Position numbers and translations under genes: made by a program
Part shown: in pieces, positions 29,055 through 42,000 of the stretch
How the letters are laid out: each line of letters opens with the position of its first letter
Numbering within the stretch: position 1 is the first letter of the stretch
NCBI GenBank assembly: GCA_016707895.1
Contig: JADJGV010000011.1
Location: 186,001-250,000, forward strand
From: Myxococcales bacterium
Lineage (GTDB): Bacteria; Myxococcota_A; Polyangia; Haliangiales; Haliangiaceae
Direction: 5' to 3'
DNA length: 64,000 nt
The notes under the pieces: model-generated
The model's database searches: none
Told to the model about the DNA's origin: nothing
What the model saw: only the letters and a program-made list of their open reading frames with translations

Positions 29055-31805
29055 TCACGGGCCGATCCGCAGCTCGCTCGGCACCGCGCCGGTGCGCAGG
29101 TCGAGGACGATCACCCGGCCACGATCGTCACCGACGACCGCGCACAGGTCGGTGAGGCGCACCCGCGCGGCGGCCGCGCCGTCGAGGTGCAGCGTCGCGA
29201 TCACCGCGGGACGCGCGAGGTAGGCGATCGTGACGATCACGCCGGCGGCGCGCTCCTGCACCGCCGCCACGAAGCGCGCGTCGGCGGTGACCGACCGGAT
29301 CGTCGCGTCGGGCAACGCCAGCGTGCCGCCCGGCCAGCGCAGCTCGCAGCCAGGCCCCGCCGCGGCGCCCGCGTCGAGCTGGGCGACCGCGACCCAGTCC
29401 TGCGGCCCGGGGCGGAGCACCGGGACGACCGCCATGCCAGGACCGAGGACCGCGTCGGTGAGCTCGGTGCGCTGGCGCAGGACGAAGCCGTCGTAGAACC
29501 AGGCCTGCGACGCGCCGAGTTCTTGGGCGTCGACCGCGAACCGGCCACCGTCGCGGGTGATCGCGCACGCGCGCTGCTCGGTGTCGACGCCCCAGGTCGC
29601 GGTCCAGCGCGACGCCGTGGTGTCGATCGCCAGCACCTCACCCTGGCGCGCGGTCAGCCAGACGTCGCCGTCGTAGGTGTCGGCGCCGCCGTCGCACTCG
29701 GCGTCGCGCCACCAGCGGCCGGCGCGGGTGGCGAGATCGAGCTGCGCGATCCGCAGGTAGCCGCCGCGGCGGATCGTCGCCAGCGCGCGGCCGCCGTGAT
29801 CGGCGATCACCAGCGCGGTCGCCGGCTGATCGAAGGTCGCGACCCGCGCGCCGCCCTTGCCGATCAGGCGCACGCCGATCTCGCCGAGCGCGAGCAGCAG
29901 GCGGCCGTCGGGCAACAGCGCCGCGTCGTGGATCGGCAGCGCGCCGACGTCGCCGGCGCTCCAGTGCCGGGCCCACGCCGTCGGCCGATCGACCAGCGCC
30001 GGCGGCCGCGCCCCCATCTTCAGCGGCGGCAGGTCGGTGCGCAGCGCGGCGTCGTCGGCCACCCGCACCAGCCGCGGCAACAGCGCCGGGGCGTCGCCGT
30101 CGACGCCGCGGCCGACGTCCCGGGCCAGCGCGCGCACCGTCGCGCGCGCCAGCGTGGCCAGCGCGGGCCCGGCCGGCGCGTCGAGCATCGCCTCGGCCAG
30201 CACCCGCCGCGCGGCCACCGCGTCATCGTCGAGGTCGGTCAGGATCGCCGTCACCGCCGGCGCCACCTCGGCGAAGCGATCCGGCGCCAGCGTCAGCTTG
30301 GTGATCAGCAGGCGCCCGACGCTGCTGCCGCCGACCGCGAGGCCGCGCTCGATCCACGCCAGCACCAGCCCGCGCGCGGTGTCGATCCCGGCGGCGAGCT
30401 TCACCGCGAGGCCGTAGTCGCCGGTGGTCGCCGCGTGATCGGCCCAGGTCAGGCGCAGCGCGCGCGCGGCGTCGCGATCGCCGGCGCGCTCGAGGCGTGT
30501 CAGCGCGTCGGCCCACGCCTGGTGCCGCCGGGCCGCCGCCACCGCGCGAGCGCGATCGTCGGCCAGCCACCACAGCCGCACGATCAGGCCCGGCGCCAGG
30601 CGGTGGCCCTCGGCCAGCCGCGCCGCCAGCGCGAAGCGGCGGTGCTGCTCGAGCAGCGCCACCGCGCCCTCGACGTCGCCGAGCAGATCGGCCAGCACGA
30701 ACGCGGCCTCGTCGATCCGGCCCTCGCGGACCAGCCGGTCCAGCGCCTGCCGGTAGCGCGCGCGGATCGCGTCGGCGGCCGACAGCCCGACCGGCAGCGC
30801 CGAGCCGCCGTGGCGCGGCGCCATCGACAGCGCGACGTCCGCCCGCGGCCGCGGCGGCGTGAGGCCGAGCTGGCGCGGCCCGTCGTCGCCGCCGCCCAGC
30901 GGGATCGCGTGGCGCAGCGCCTGATCGAGATCGCCCTGGTCGAACATCTCGAGCATCCGCCGCAGGTATTCGGCGTGGCGGCGGCCGAGCGCCTCCCCCA
31001 GCCGGCTGCGCCACGCGGCCTCGGCGAGCCGCGCCCGCAACCGCGCCCACCACGATGGCGGCGCCGGCGCGCGGGCGATCGCGGTGCCGCCGCCGGCGCG
31101 CTCGCCGACGGTCGGCGCCGGGCCGCGCCAGTCGACGCGATCGTCGCCGATCGGCGCCGGGCGGGTCAGCCGCGCGCCCAGCCAGCCCAGCAGGCGCTGC
31201 CAGCGCGACGGCCGCGCCTCGTCCGGCCCCGTGTCGTCGCCCGCGACGGTAGCCCCCGCCGGGACCGCCGCGCCAGCCTCCGCCCGCGCCAGCGCCGCCG
31301 CGAACCCCGCGGCCCCCGCGGCCGGCGCCGCGATGCCCGCCGCCGCGCGCAGGTCGATCGTCGGCGGCGGCGGGGCGACCGCGACCGGCGGCGGCGCCGC
31401 CAGCGCGGCGGTGGCGATCAGCGTCACCTCGCCCAGCGTCAGCCACGCCGCGACGTCGACCGCGCGATCGTCGCCGATCACCTCGGCCACGCCGCCGCGC
31501 ACCACCACCGCGGCGCCGGCCGGCAGCGCCGCGCGCTCGTCGTCGGTCAGCGGCGCCGACGCCGCCACCCCGCCCTGCTCGACCAGCGGCGCGCCGGGCG
31601 CGTGCTCGGTCCGCACCCGGTGCGGCGGCACGCCGGTCACCGCGATCACCGCGCCGGCGTCGAGCACCCGCGCGCCCGGCGTCCACAGCGCCAGCGCCCG
31701 CCGGCGCGCCTCGGCCACGCCGAGCGCGGCGACGTCGAACGCGCCGCCGCACGCGATCACGCTGCCGCGGTGGGCGACCTGCCGCGGCCGCACCGGCGCG
31801 CTCAC
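29055..31805 (-). CDS. bpX6-like protein of a MoxR-vWA-beta-propeller system
   Basis: 916 residues; the GTG at 31805 overlaps the TGA of the upstream gene (GTGA), which fixes the start. N-terminal about 110 residues are beta-rich (GARVLDAGAVIAVTGVPPHR). A long low-complexity linker follows, then a helical hallmark block around residues 330-370 (WARLRARLAEAAW, GRRHAEYLRRMLEMFDQGDLDQALRHAIPLGG in two pieces) and TPR-like helices. The C-terminal about 330 residues form WD-like beta-propeller blades (DGRLLLALGEIGVRLIG, DGDVWLTARQGEVLAIDT). I recall this layout as that of bpX6, the last component of MoxR-vWA-beta-propeller ternary systems; no search was possible. Role inferred: effector recruitment or sensing under the MoxR ATPase. 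Confidence 0.75.
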   Translation of the reverse strand: MSAPVRPRQVAHRGSVIACGGAFDVAALGVAEARRRALALWTPGARVLDAGAVIAVTGVPPHRVRTEHAPGAPLVEQGGVAASAPLTDDERAALPAGAAVVVRGGVAEVIGDDRAVDVAAWLTLGEVTLIATAALAAPPPVAVAPPPPTIDLRAAAGIAAPAAGAAGFAAALARAEAGAAVPAGATVAGDDTGPDEARPSRWQRLLGWLGARLTRPAPIGDDRVDWRGPAPTVGERAGGGTAIARAPAPPSWWARLRARLAEAAWRSRLGEALGRRHAEYLRRMLEMFDQGDLDQALRHAIPLGGGDDGPRQLGLTPPRPRADVALSMAPRHGGSALPVGLSAADAIRARYRQALDRLVREGRIDEAAFVLADLLGDVEGAVALLEQHRRFALAARLAEGHRLAPGLIVRLWWLADDRARAVAAARRHQAWADALTRLERAGDRDAARALRLTWADHAATTGDYGLAVKLAAGIDTARGLVLAWIERGLAVGGSSVGRLLITKLTLAPDRFAEVAPAVTAILTDLDDDAVAARRVLAEAMLDAPAGPALATLARATVRALARDVGRGVDGDAPALLPRLVRVADDAALRTDLPPLKMGARPPALVDRPTAWARHWSAGDVGALPIHDAALLPDGRLLLALGEIGVRLIGKGGARVATFDQPATALVIADHGGRALATIRRGGYLRIAQLDLATRAGRWWRDAECDGGADTYDGDVWLTARQGEVLAIDTTASRWTATWGVDTEQRACAITRDGGRFAVDAQELGASQAWFYDGFVLRQRTELTDAVLGPGMAVVPVLRPGPQDWVAVAQLDAGAAAGPGCELRWPGGTLALPDATIRSVTADARFVAAVQERAAGVIVTIAYLARPAVIATLHLDGAAAARVRLTDLCAVVGDDRGRVIVLDLRTGAVPSELRIGP

Positions 31806-33559
31806 GCCGGGCTCCGCGCGCCGGGCACCAGGCGCAGCAGGAGATCGTCGCGCTGCGTGTGGCGCACGATGATCTCGCCGGCCACGGTCAGCACCGCGAC
31901 GTATGGCACGGCGGTCGCGGTCGCGACGTCGACGATCGCGGCGTTGGTCGCCGGCCACGCGACCCGCCGTTCGGGGTCCTGCCACGCGAGGTGGCGGTCG
32001 TCGACCTGCACCAGCGCGCGCCCGCCGGCGACGCCGACCAGCCCGCCGGTGATGGGGACGTGGCGCGGGTTGCGGCCATCGGCCAGGAGCGTGCAGCGCT
32101 CGCCGGTGGCGGTCGCGACCGGTCCCCATACGCCGACCGCCGCCAGGTCATGGCCGAAAGTCGGCACGTGGTTCGGCTCGTCGGCGGTCGCGACCTGCCG
32201 GGCGCCGTCGCGATCCGCCAGCCACACGTCGATGCCCTCGTCGGGCTTGGCGATCCACACCACCTGGCGGCCGTGGATCACCGCGGCCATCAGCCAGCCG
32301 GCCCCGACGTGCAGCCGCCGCGCCGCGGTCTGGTACGCGCGCTGGGTGCCGGGGAAGCTGTCGACGATCAGCAGGGCTTCGTCGAGCTCGAACACCAGCG
32401 CGCGGCCGACGCCGCCCAGGTCGACCAGCCCGCACGCCCCGACGCGCTGCGGCCCGGTGGCGCCGAGCCGCACCTCGGGCGGCAGCCGCACCTGCACGCG
32501 CTCCGCGCCGGTCGGCGTCGCCACCTCGACGCGATCGAGCACGCCGGTCGGCGCGATCACCGCCAGCACCGTGCGCTGCTCGGCGCCGATCGCCACCAGC
32601 CGCGCGCCGGGCGGCGGCGTCCACGGCCGCGCCCGGCCGATCATGTCGCGCGGCGAGTTGGGCACCGGCCAGCACTCGACGCGGCCGCCGTCGAGCGTCA
32701 CCAGCAGCCGGCGACCGCCGGCGCCGAACTGGATCGCCGTCGCGCGGCCCGCGGTCTGCGCGGTGCGCCGGCCCGCCACGCCGGGCACCGGCGCGCGCAG
32801 CAGCCGCGCGCACGCGTCGTCGTCGGGCAGCGCCAGCCGCAGCCGCCGCGCCGGGCCGCGGTGCTGGACCTCGACCTCGAGCGCGCGCACGCCCGGCTCG
32901 AGCACGTCGGCGATCACCGCGGTGCGCGCGCCCGCCGCCCGCGCCGCCGCCAGCTCGGCCGCGCCGCCGATCCACCACGCCTCGCAGCCGCGCTCGGCGG
33001 CCAGCGCCGCGGCCCACGCCGCCGGATCGCCGTCGTCGCAGCGGGTGGTGCGCGCCGCCAGCAGCCGGGTCACCGCGTCGACGTCGACGCCGACGGTCAG
33101 CGTCCGCGTCGGATCCTCGAGCACGCCCCACGCGAAGTCGGCGCCGGCGACGCGCGCGCGGCGGGCCAGCACCACCAGCAGCGCCAGCTGCGCCAGCCGC
33201 GGCGCGCCGAGCTGCCCCGGACCCGCCGAGACGATCGCCACCGCGCGCTGGGCGCCGTGGTGGCTGCGCCGCGCCAGCTCGTGGAACAGGTGCTCGCCGG
33301 CCGCGGCCCGCCGCACGAACTCCTCGGGGAAGTGCTCGGCCAGCGCCCACTCGCTGGCCACCAGGCGCTCGTACGAGCCGCGCCGCGCCAGCCCGGTGAA
33401 GCCGTCGGGCTCGCCGGCCTGCAGGCTGCGCCGCTCGGCCATCGGCCCCACCACCAGCGCCAGCCGGCCGACCCACGGCGCCAGCGCCAGCGCCAGCTCG
33501 GTCGGCAGCGCCGCCAGCTCGTCGGCCCACGCCGCCAGCGCCGCCGGCAGCGCGATCAC
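31802..33559 (-). CDS. vWA-like plus beta-propeller protein (bpX system)
   Basis: 585 residues; GTG 33559 overlaps the preceding stop as GTGA. Residues about 25-190 resemble the vWA component: EPDGFTGLARRGSYERLVASEWALA (hallmark, in two pieces), then RAVAIVSAGPGQLGAPR, where the metal-binding DxSxS is degenerate, and LALLVVLARRA. Residues about 230-585 are propeller blades (GGRRLLVTLDGGRVECWPVP, RALVQVDDRHLAWQD). In related systems the vWA protein is the adaptor loaded or unfolded by the MoxR ATPase. The fusion of vWA and propeller in one chain is what I see here; the subtype name is left open. Confidence 0.75.
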   Translation of the reverse strand: MIALPAALAAWADELAALPTELALALAPWVGRLALVVGPMAERRSLQAGEPDGFTGLARRGSYERLVASEWALAEHFPEEFVRRAAAGEHLFHELARRSHHGAQRAVAIVSAGPGQLGAPRLAQLALLVVLARRARVAGADFAWGVLEDPTRTLTVGVDVDAVTRLLAARTTRCDDGDPAAWAAALAAERGCEAWWIGGAAELAAARAAGARTAVIADVLEPGVRALEVEVQHRGPARRLRLALPDDDACARLLRAPVPGVAGRRTAQTAGRATAIQFGAGGRRLLVTLDGGRVECWPVPNSPRDMIGRARPWTPPPGARLVAIGAEQRTVLAVIAPTGVLDRVEVATPTGAERVQVRLPPEVRLGATGPQRVGACGLVDLGGVGRALVFELDEALLIVDSFPGTQRAYQTAARRLHVGAGWLMAAVIHGRQVVWIAKPDEGIDVWLADRDGARQVATADEPNHVPTFGHDLAAVGVWGPVATATGERCTLLADGRNPRHVPITGGLVGVAGGRALVQVDDRHLAWQDPERRVAWPATNAAIVDVATATAVPYVAVLTVAGEIIVRHTQRDDLLLRLVPGARSPA

Positions 33560-34002
33560 GCGGCCTCCAGCCACGCCGCCAGCCGCGCGCGCTCGATCGC
33601 CCGCGCCGCACCGCACGGGATGATCGCCAGCGGCGCCGGCACCAGCGCGACCGGCCACGCCACCTGCGCGCCGCGTCGACCCAGCCACGCCGCCACCGCG
33701 CGCGCCACCACCGGCGCGGCCACCGTCGGCGCCAGCGTCGTCGGCAGCAGCAGCTCGGGCGCGGCGCCGTCGCGGCCGAGGTAGACCACGCCGTCGACCC
33801 ACGGCAGCGCCGCTGGGTCGCCGACGACCACCAGCGCGTCGGCGCCGGCCACCGCCGCCAGCGGCGCCAGCGCCGCGTCGGTGAGCGCGGCGAGCCGCCG
33901 GCCCAGCGCCCGCGCCGCCGCGCCGGTCGCCACCACCGCGCGCGGCGTCAGCGGCGTGGCGCGCGCCGTCCACGACAGCGCGATCGCCGCGTCACTCGCC
34001 AC
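33556..34002 (-). CDS. bpX5-like small protein
   Basis: 148 residues; the GTG start overlaps the end of the MoxR gene by 11 bases. The sequence has the features I associate with the bpX5 family: a start WTARATPLTPRAVVATG, a middle ADALVVVGDPAALPWVDGVVYLGRD, and LLLPTTLAP. It is alpha/beta with no catalytic residues visible. Its invariable placement between MoxR and the vWA gene in such operons suggests an adaptor. Assignment rests on remembered family features and operon position. Confidence 0.72.
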   Translation of the reverse strand: MASDAAIALSWTARATPLTPRAVVATGAAARALGRRLAALTDAALAPLAAVAGADALVVVGDPAALPWVDGVVYLGRDGAAPELLLPTTLAPTVAAPVVARAVAAWLGRRGAQVAWPVALVPAPLAIIPCGAARAIERARLAAWLEAA

Positions 34003-35125
34003 GCGCCTGCGCCAGCGCGGCGACGATCGCGGCGCGCGCCTCGGCCAGCGCCGGCGGCCGCGCGTCGGCCGCGAAGCCGGCGTCGATCTCGCGCACGACG
34101 CTCTCGAGCTGCAGCGCCCGGGTCGCGCCGTCGGCCGGCTCGGCCAGGAGCGCCTGCGCGGTCGCGACCAGCCGCGCCGCGCGCGCCGGCGCCGCCATCG
34201 ACGCCTCGGCCGCCGCCGCCGCCAGCCCGTCGCTGGCGCTGGCCGCGAGCAGCTCGCGCAGCACCTCGCGGGCCTGGGCCTGAGCTTCGGCGGTCGGCAC
34301 CGCGTAGACGATCGGCCACAGGTCGGCGGTGGTCGCCGCGGTCCGCCCGTCGAGCGCCGCCGCCGCCGCCACCAGCCGCTGCAGCTTGACCACCCGGCGA
34401 TCGCTGAGCGCCACGCCGGCGCCGCGCAGCGCCCGGATCGCCGCGGCCAGCGGCGGCCGCGCGGCGGTCAGGTCGGCGGCGCGCGCGACCGCCGCCAGCT
34501 CGTCGATCGCGGCGAGGCTCGCGCCCGCGGCCGCGCCCCCGGCCTCGACCCGCCAGCCGCCCTCGAGCAGCTCCTCGAGCTGCGCGTCGGCCACCGGCGC
34601 CACGAAGCAGCGCAGGAGGAAGCGATCGGCGAACGCCGCCAGCGCCTCGTCGTCGGGCAGCTGGTTGGCCGCGCCGACGCACACGCGCAGCGGCACCGCC
34701 AGCGCGGTCGCGCCGCGGCGGAACGTGCGCTCGTTGAGCAGCGACAGGAGCGTGTTCAAGATCGCCGTCGAGCCCAGGAACACCTCGTCGAGGAACGCCA
34801 CCTCGGCCTCGGGCAGCATGCCGGCGGTCTGGGTCTCGACGACGCCGTCCTTGAGCCGCCGCAGATCGATCGGCCCCACCAGCTCGCTCGGCTCGGTGAA
34901 CCGCCCCAGCAGATACTCGAAGTACCGCCCGCCCAGCGCCCGCGCCACCTGGCGCACCGCCTGGCTCTTGGCCGTGCCCGGCGGCCCCAGCACCAGCAGG
35001 TGCTCGCCCGCCACCGCGGCCAGCGCCACCAGATCCACCAGCACCTGGCGGTCGACCAGCCCGCGGGCCGCCTGATCCAGCGCGGCCCGCACCGATCGCG
35101 CCGACGTCACGACATCGCGCTTCAC
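33992..35125 (-). CDS. MoxR-family AAA+ ATPase
   Basis: 377 residues. Walker A GPPGTAKS (47-54), the insert loop LGRFTEPSELVGPIDL, Walker B VAFLDEVF (109-116), sensor 1 Asn154 in GAANQLP and the arginine-finger segment FADRFLLR are all present, typical of MoxR/RavA. MoxR ATPases remodel or load vWA-domain partners. The GTG start lies seven bases after TAGGCT with no ribosome site, so this first gene of the operon is probably leaderless. The three downstream genes overlap one another by 4-11 bases, giving a tightly coupled MoxR, bpX5, vWA-propeller, bpX6 operon. Confidence 0.93.
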   Translation of the reverse strand: MKRDVVTSARSVRAALDQAARGLVDRQVLVDLVALAAVAGEHLLVLGPPGTAKSQAVRQVARALGGRYFEYLLGRFTEPSELVGPIDLRRLKDGVVETQTAGMLPEAEVAFLDEVFLGSTAILNTLLSLLNERTFRRGATALAVPLRVCVGAANQLPDDEALAAFADRFLLRCFVAPVADAQLEELLEGGWRVEAGGAAAGASLAAIDELAAVARAADLTAARPPLAAAIRALRGAGVALSDRRVVKLQRLVAAAAALDGRTAATTADLWPIVYAVPTAEAQAQAREVLRELLAASASDGLAAAAAEASMAAPARAARLVATAQALLAEPADGATRALQLESVVREIDAGFAADARPPALAEARAAIVAALAQARGE

Positions 35126-35175
35126 CCGCCCGAGCCTACGGCACCCACGCCATCCCCGGCAATCGCGCTACGGGT

Positions 35176-35316
35176 TCACGCTTGCGCCATCGCGCGCGCC
35201 AGCGTCGTCACCACCGCGGCGTCGATCACCTCGCGCGAACAACCCTGGCGTTCCAGCCGGCGCTGGAGCGACTCGACGATCGACCACAGGCTGAGGGGGG
35301 CGTTGCGCTTCTTCAT
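35176..35316 (-). CDS. Small 46-residue protein with strong ribosome site
   Basis: The 46-residue frame starts at ATG 35316 with GGAG six bases upstream, one of the few clear Shine-Dalgarno sites in the window, which argues for a real gene. The sequence (MKKRNAPLSLWSIVESLQRR, then CSREVIDAAVVTTLARAMAQ) forms two amphipathic helices with one Cys. No signal peptide. It lies just upstream of the MoxR operon in the same direction, 50 bases from its start. Function unknown; a small regulator or partner of the operon is conceivable. Confidence 0.6.
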   Translation of the reverse strand: MKKRNAPLSLWSIVESLQRRLERQGCSREVIDAAVVTTLARAMAQA

Positions 35317-35493
35317 GGTGTCTCCTACGTGTGACGGCCGCGGATGATCTGGGAACCAGCCTCGACCAACCGCTATTCCGTGAGACACGCGGCGCGGCGG
35401 AGGGTTGCACGGCGCGGCCACCGCGCGTCACGCCGGTATCGCGGCTCACACCCGCGCTGGATCATGACCCGCCATCGGTGCGATCCTGCCGGC

Positions 35494-38798
<3,305 letters not shown>

Positions 38799-38871
38799 GC
38801 CGTCTCTCGGTTCGGCCACCGACACGTGACCATGGTAACGCAGGTCGGGCACGCCATGGCCCCGGCGGGGT

Positions 38872-38961
38872 TGCAGCCGTCGTGCCGACCGCCGGGCCTC
38901 CGAGGATCGACGAGTTGCGCCGGCGGTCGTGTCGATGTCGCGTACGCAAGATCGGCGTGGT
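38872..38961 (-). promoter_or_regulatory. Sigma-54 promoter and upstream site of the FHA activator gene
   Basis: Read leftward, CGGCACG-ACGG-CTGCA gives a perfect GG-N10-GC core (GG at 38886-38885, GC at 38874-38873), predicting a start near 38861 and a 63-base leader. Upstream to 38961 is a block with TTGCGTACGCGA and ACACGACCGCC that recurs before the gene at 43005, a likely activator site. Confidence 0.75.
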
Positions 38962-39019
38962 GCGCGAAGTCGGCGCGACCGCGACCGCGCTGCCGGCGCG
39001 TCATCGCCCCTGGCCGGCC

Positions 39020-39036
39020 TGGCACGCGCCATGAAA
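39020..39036 (+). promoter_or_regulatory. Weak sigma-54-like element before the kinase fusion gene
   Basis: TGGCACG-CGCC-ATGA has a consensus -24 box but GA in place of the -12 GC, the same deviation as at 12642. The kinase fusion GTG is 19 bases downstream. Divergent orientation with the sigma-54 activator makes it plausible; the missing GC makes it uncertain. Confidence 0.35.
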
Positions 39037-39052
39037 CACTGCGGGTGGGACC

Positions 39053-42000
39053 GTGGCCTGGACTCCGCCCGCGCAGTTCGACGAGTACCGCCTCGATCGC
39101 CGCCTCGGCGAGGGCGGCATGGGGCAGGTGTGGGTCGCGCACGACACGGCGCTCGATCGCACGGTCGCGATCAAGTTCATCGCCACCGACCTCGATCGCG
39201 ACCCGCGGGCCCGCGAGCGCTTCGCGATCGAGGCCCGGGCCGCCGCGCGGCTGCAGCACGCCAACGTCGTGACGATCTACCGCACCGGCGAGTACGACGG
39301 CCGCCCGTACATCGTGTCGGAGCTGATCGACGGCACGCCGCTGTCGCGGGTCGACCGGCCGATGCCGTGGGCGCGGGCGCTGGCGATCGGGCTCGGCCTC
39401 GCGCGCGGGCTGGCCGCCGCCCACAAGAAGGGCGTCTTGCACCGCGACCTCAAGCCGGCCAACGCGGTGATCGCCAGCGACGGCACGGTCAAGCTGCTCG
39501 ACTTCGGCCTGGCCAAGCTGATCGCCGGCGGGCCCCTGCCGCCGCCCCCGCCGGCGACCTTCGCGCTGGGCTCGAGCACCGCGCTGCAGGCGCCGCCGGC
39601 GCCGCTCGACATCGACGCCACCCAGCCGCTCGGGCCGCTCGGGCCGCTCGCGGCCGCGGCGGCCGCCGCCGGCGCGCCGATCACCGCCGCCGGCGCGATC
39701 ATGGGCACGCCGCACTACATGGCGCCCGAGACCTGGCGCGGCGCCGGCGCCACCGTCGCCGCCGACGTCTACGGCCTGGGGGCGATCCTCTACGAGCTGA
39801 CGACCGGCCAGCCGCCCCACGCCGGGGTCGCGGCCATGGAGCTGCCGGCGGTGATCGCCACCGCCGACGCCGCGCCGCTGGCGACCGTCGCGCCCGGCGT
39901 CGACGCGCGCTTCGCCGCGGTGGTCGATCGCTGCCTGGCCCGCGACCCCGCGGCCCGGCCGGCCACCGCCGACGAGCTGATCGCCGCGCTCGAGGCGATC
40001 CACGGCACCGCCGGCCCGATCGCCGGCAACCCGTACCGCGGCCTGCACCGCTTCGAGGCCGAGCACCGCGCGGTGTTCTGCGGCCGCGCCACCGAGATCG
40101 GCGCGGTGGTCGAGCGCCTGCGCGCCGCGCCGCTGGTGGTGGTCGCCGGCGACTCCGGCGTCGGCAAGTCGTCGTTGTGCCGCGCCGGCGTGCTGCCGCT
40201 GGCGCTCGACGGCGGCTTCGGCGACGGCCGGGTGTGGACCGCGGCGCGGATCGTCCCCGGCCAGCGGCCGATGGTCGCGCTGCGGGCCGCGCTCGACGTG
40301 CCGGCGCTGGCGTCGCCCGACTCGACCGCGGTGCTGGGCGGCGACGCGGCGCGCTCGGGCCACGAGCAGCTGCTGCGGCAGATCACCACCGCGCGCAAGC
40401 ACCGCGGCCTGGTGCTCTTGGTCGATCAGCTCGAGGAGCTGATCACGCTGGCCGATCCCGACGAGCGCGACGCCGCGGTGCGGCTGCTGGCCGAGCTGGC
40501 CGCCGGCGTGCCCGGCGTGCGGGTGCTGGCCACCGCGCGCTGCGACTTCCTCACCCGGCTGTCGGGCCTGCCCGAGCTGGGCGCCGCGGTGGTGCGCGGC
40601 CTGTACCTCTTGCAGCCGATGACCGAGGGCGGGCTGCGCGCCGCGGTGCTCGAGCCGGCGCGCGCCACCGGCGTCGGCTTCGATCCGCCCGCGCTGGTCG
40701 ATCAGCTGGTGCGCGACGCCCGCGGCGACGGCGCGCTGCCGCTGCTGCAGTTCACGCTGGCCGAGCTGTGGGACGCGCGCGATCGCGAGCGCAACGCGAT
40801 CACCGCCGCGGTGGTGGCGCAGATCGGCGGCATCCGCGGCGCGCTGACCCGCCACGCCGATCGCGTGATCGCCGGGCTGGTGCCGGCGCAGCGGGAGCAG
40901 GCGCGCGCGGTGCTGCTGCGGCTGGTGTCGGCGCAGCGCACCCGGGCCCGCTGCACCGCCGCCGAGCTGACCCGCGGCGACGCCGACGCGCGGATCGCCC
41001 TCGACGCGCTGGTCGCCGGCCGGCTGGTCGTGACCCACGCCGACGGCGGCGACGGCGCCGATGGCAGCGCTGGCGCCGATGGCGACGGCGTGCACGAGGT
41101 GGCCCACGAGGCGCTGCTCGGCGAGTGGACCACGCTGCGGGCCTGGCTCGACGAGCGCGCCGACGTCCGGATCGCCCACGAGCGCCTGGCCGCCGCCGCG
41201 GCCGAGTGGCAGCGCCTGGGCCGGCCCAAGGACGGCCTGCTCGCCGACGCCGCGCTGGCCGAGGTCGCGATCGTGCCCGACGGCGAGCTCACCGCCGACG
41301 AGCGCGCGCTGGTGGCCGGGTCGCGCCGCGAGCAGACCCGCCGGCGCTGGCGGCCGCGGCTGGCGATCGCCGCGCTGGCGCTGGCCGCGCTGGTCGGCTA
41401 CCTGGCGTTCCACCAGCTCGCGCGCCGCGACCGCGCGCGCCAGGTCGCCCGCTACCTCGACGCCGGCCGCGCCGAGCTCGACCGGGCCCGGGCCGGCGAC
41501 GCCGAGGTCGCGACCGCACGCGCCCGGGCCTTCGCCACCTTCGACGCCGGCGATCGCGAGGGCGGCGAGGCCGCGTGGGCCGAGGCCCAGGCCGCCGCCG
41601 AGCGCACGCTGGCCGCCTACCGCGCCGCCGGCCGGGCGTTCGAGGCCGCGGTCACCGTCGACAACCACGCCGCCCGCGCCCGCGCGCTCTTGGCCGACGC
41701 GCTCTACGCCCGGGCGCTGGCCGCCGAGCGCGATCGCAAGGACGACGAGCGCGACGAGGCGCTGGCCCGGCTCAAGCTCTACGACGACGGCCACCGGCTC
41801 GCCGCCTGGGACGCGCCGGCCACCGTCGCGCTCACCACCGCGCCGGCCGGCGCCGCGATCCGGGTCGCGCGAGTGGAGCCGCGCGCCGGCAAGGCCGAGC
41901 TGGGGCCGTGGCGCGACCTCGGCGCGACGCCGTTGGCCACGCTCACCCTGCCCCGCGGCTCGTACGTCTTCGAGCTGACGCTCGCCGATCACGCGCCCAC

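Noticed and set aside
29187..33623. 1478-residue open frame antisense to the bpX operon
   Set aside because: Arg/Pro/Ala shadow composition; the opposite strand has overlapping genes with clear domains.
35340..35420. Possible sigma-54 promoter before the 46-residue gene
   Set aside because: The spacing is GG-N9-GC, one base short, and the gene has a good ribosome site without needing it.
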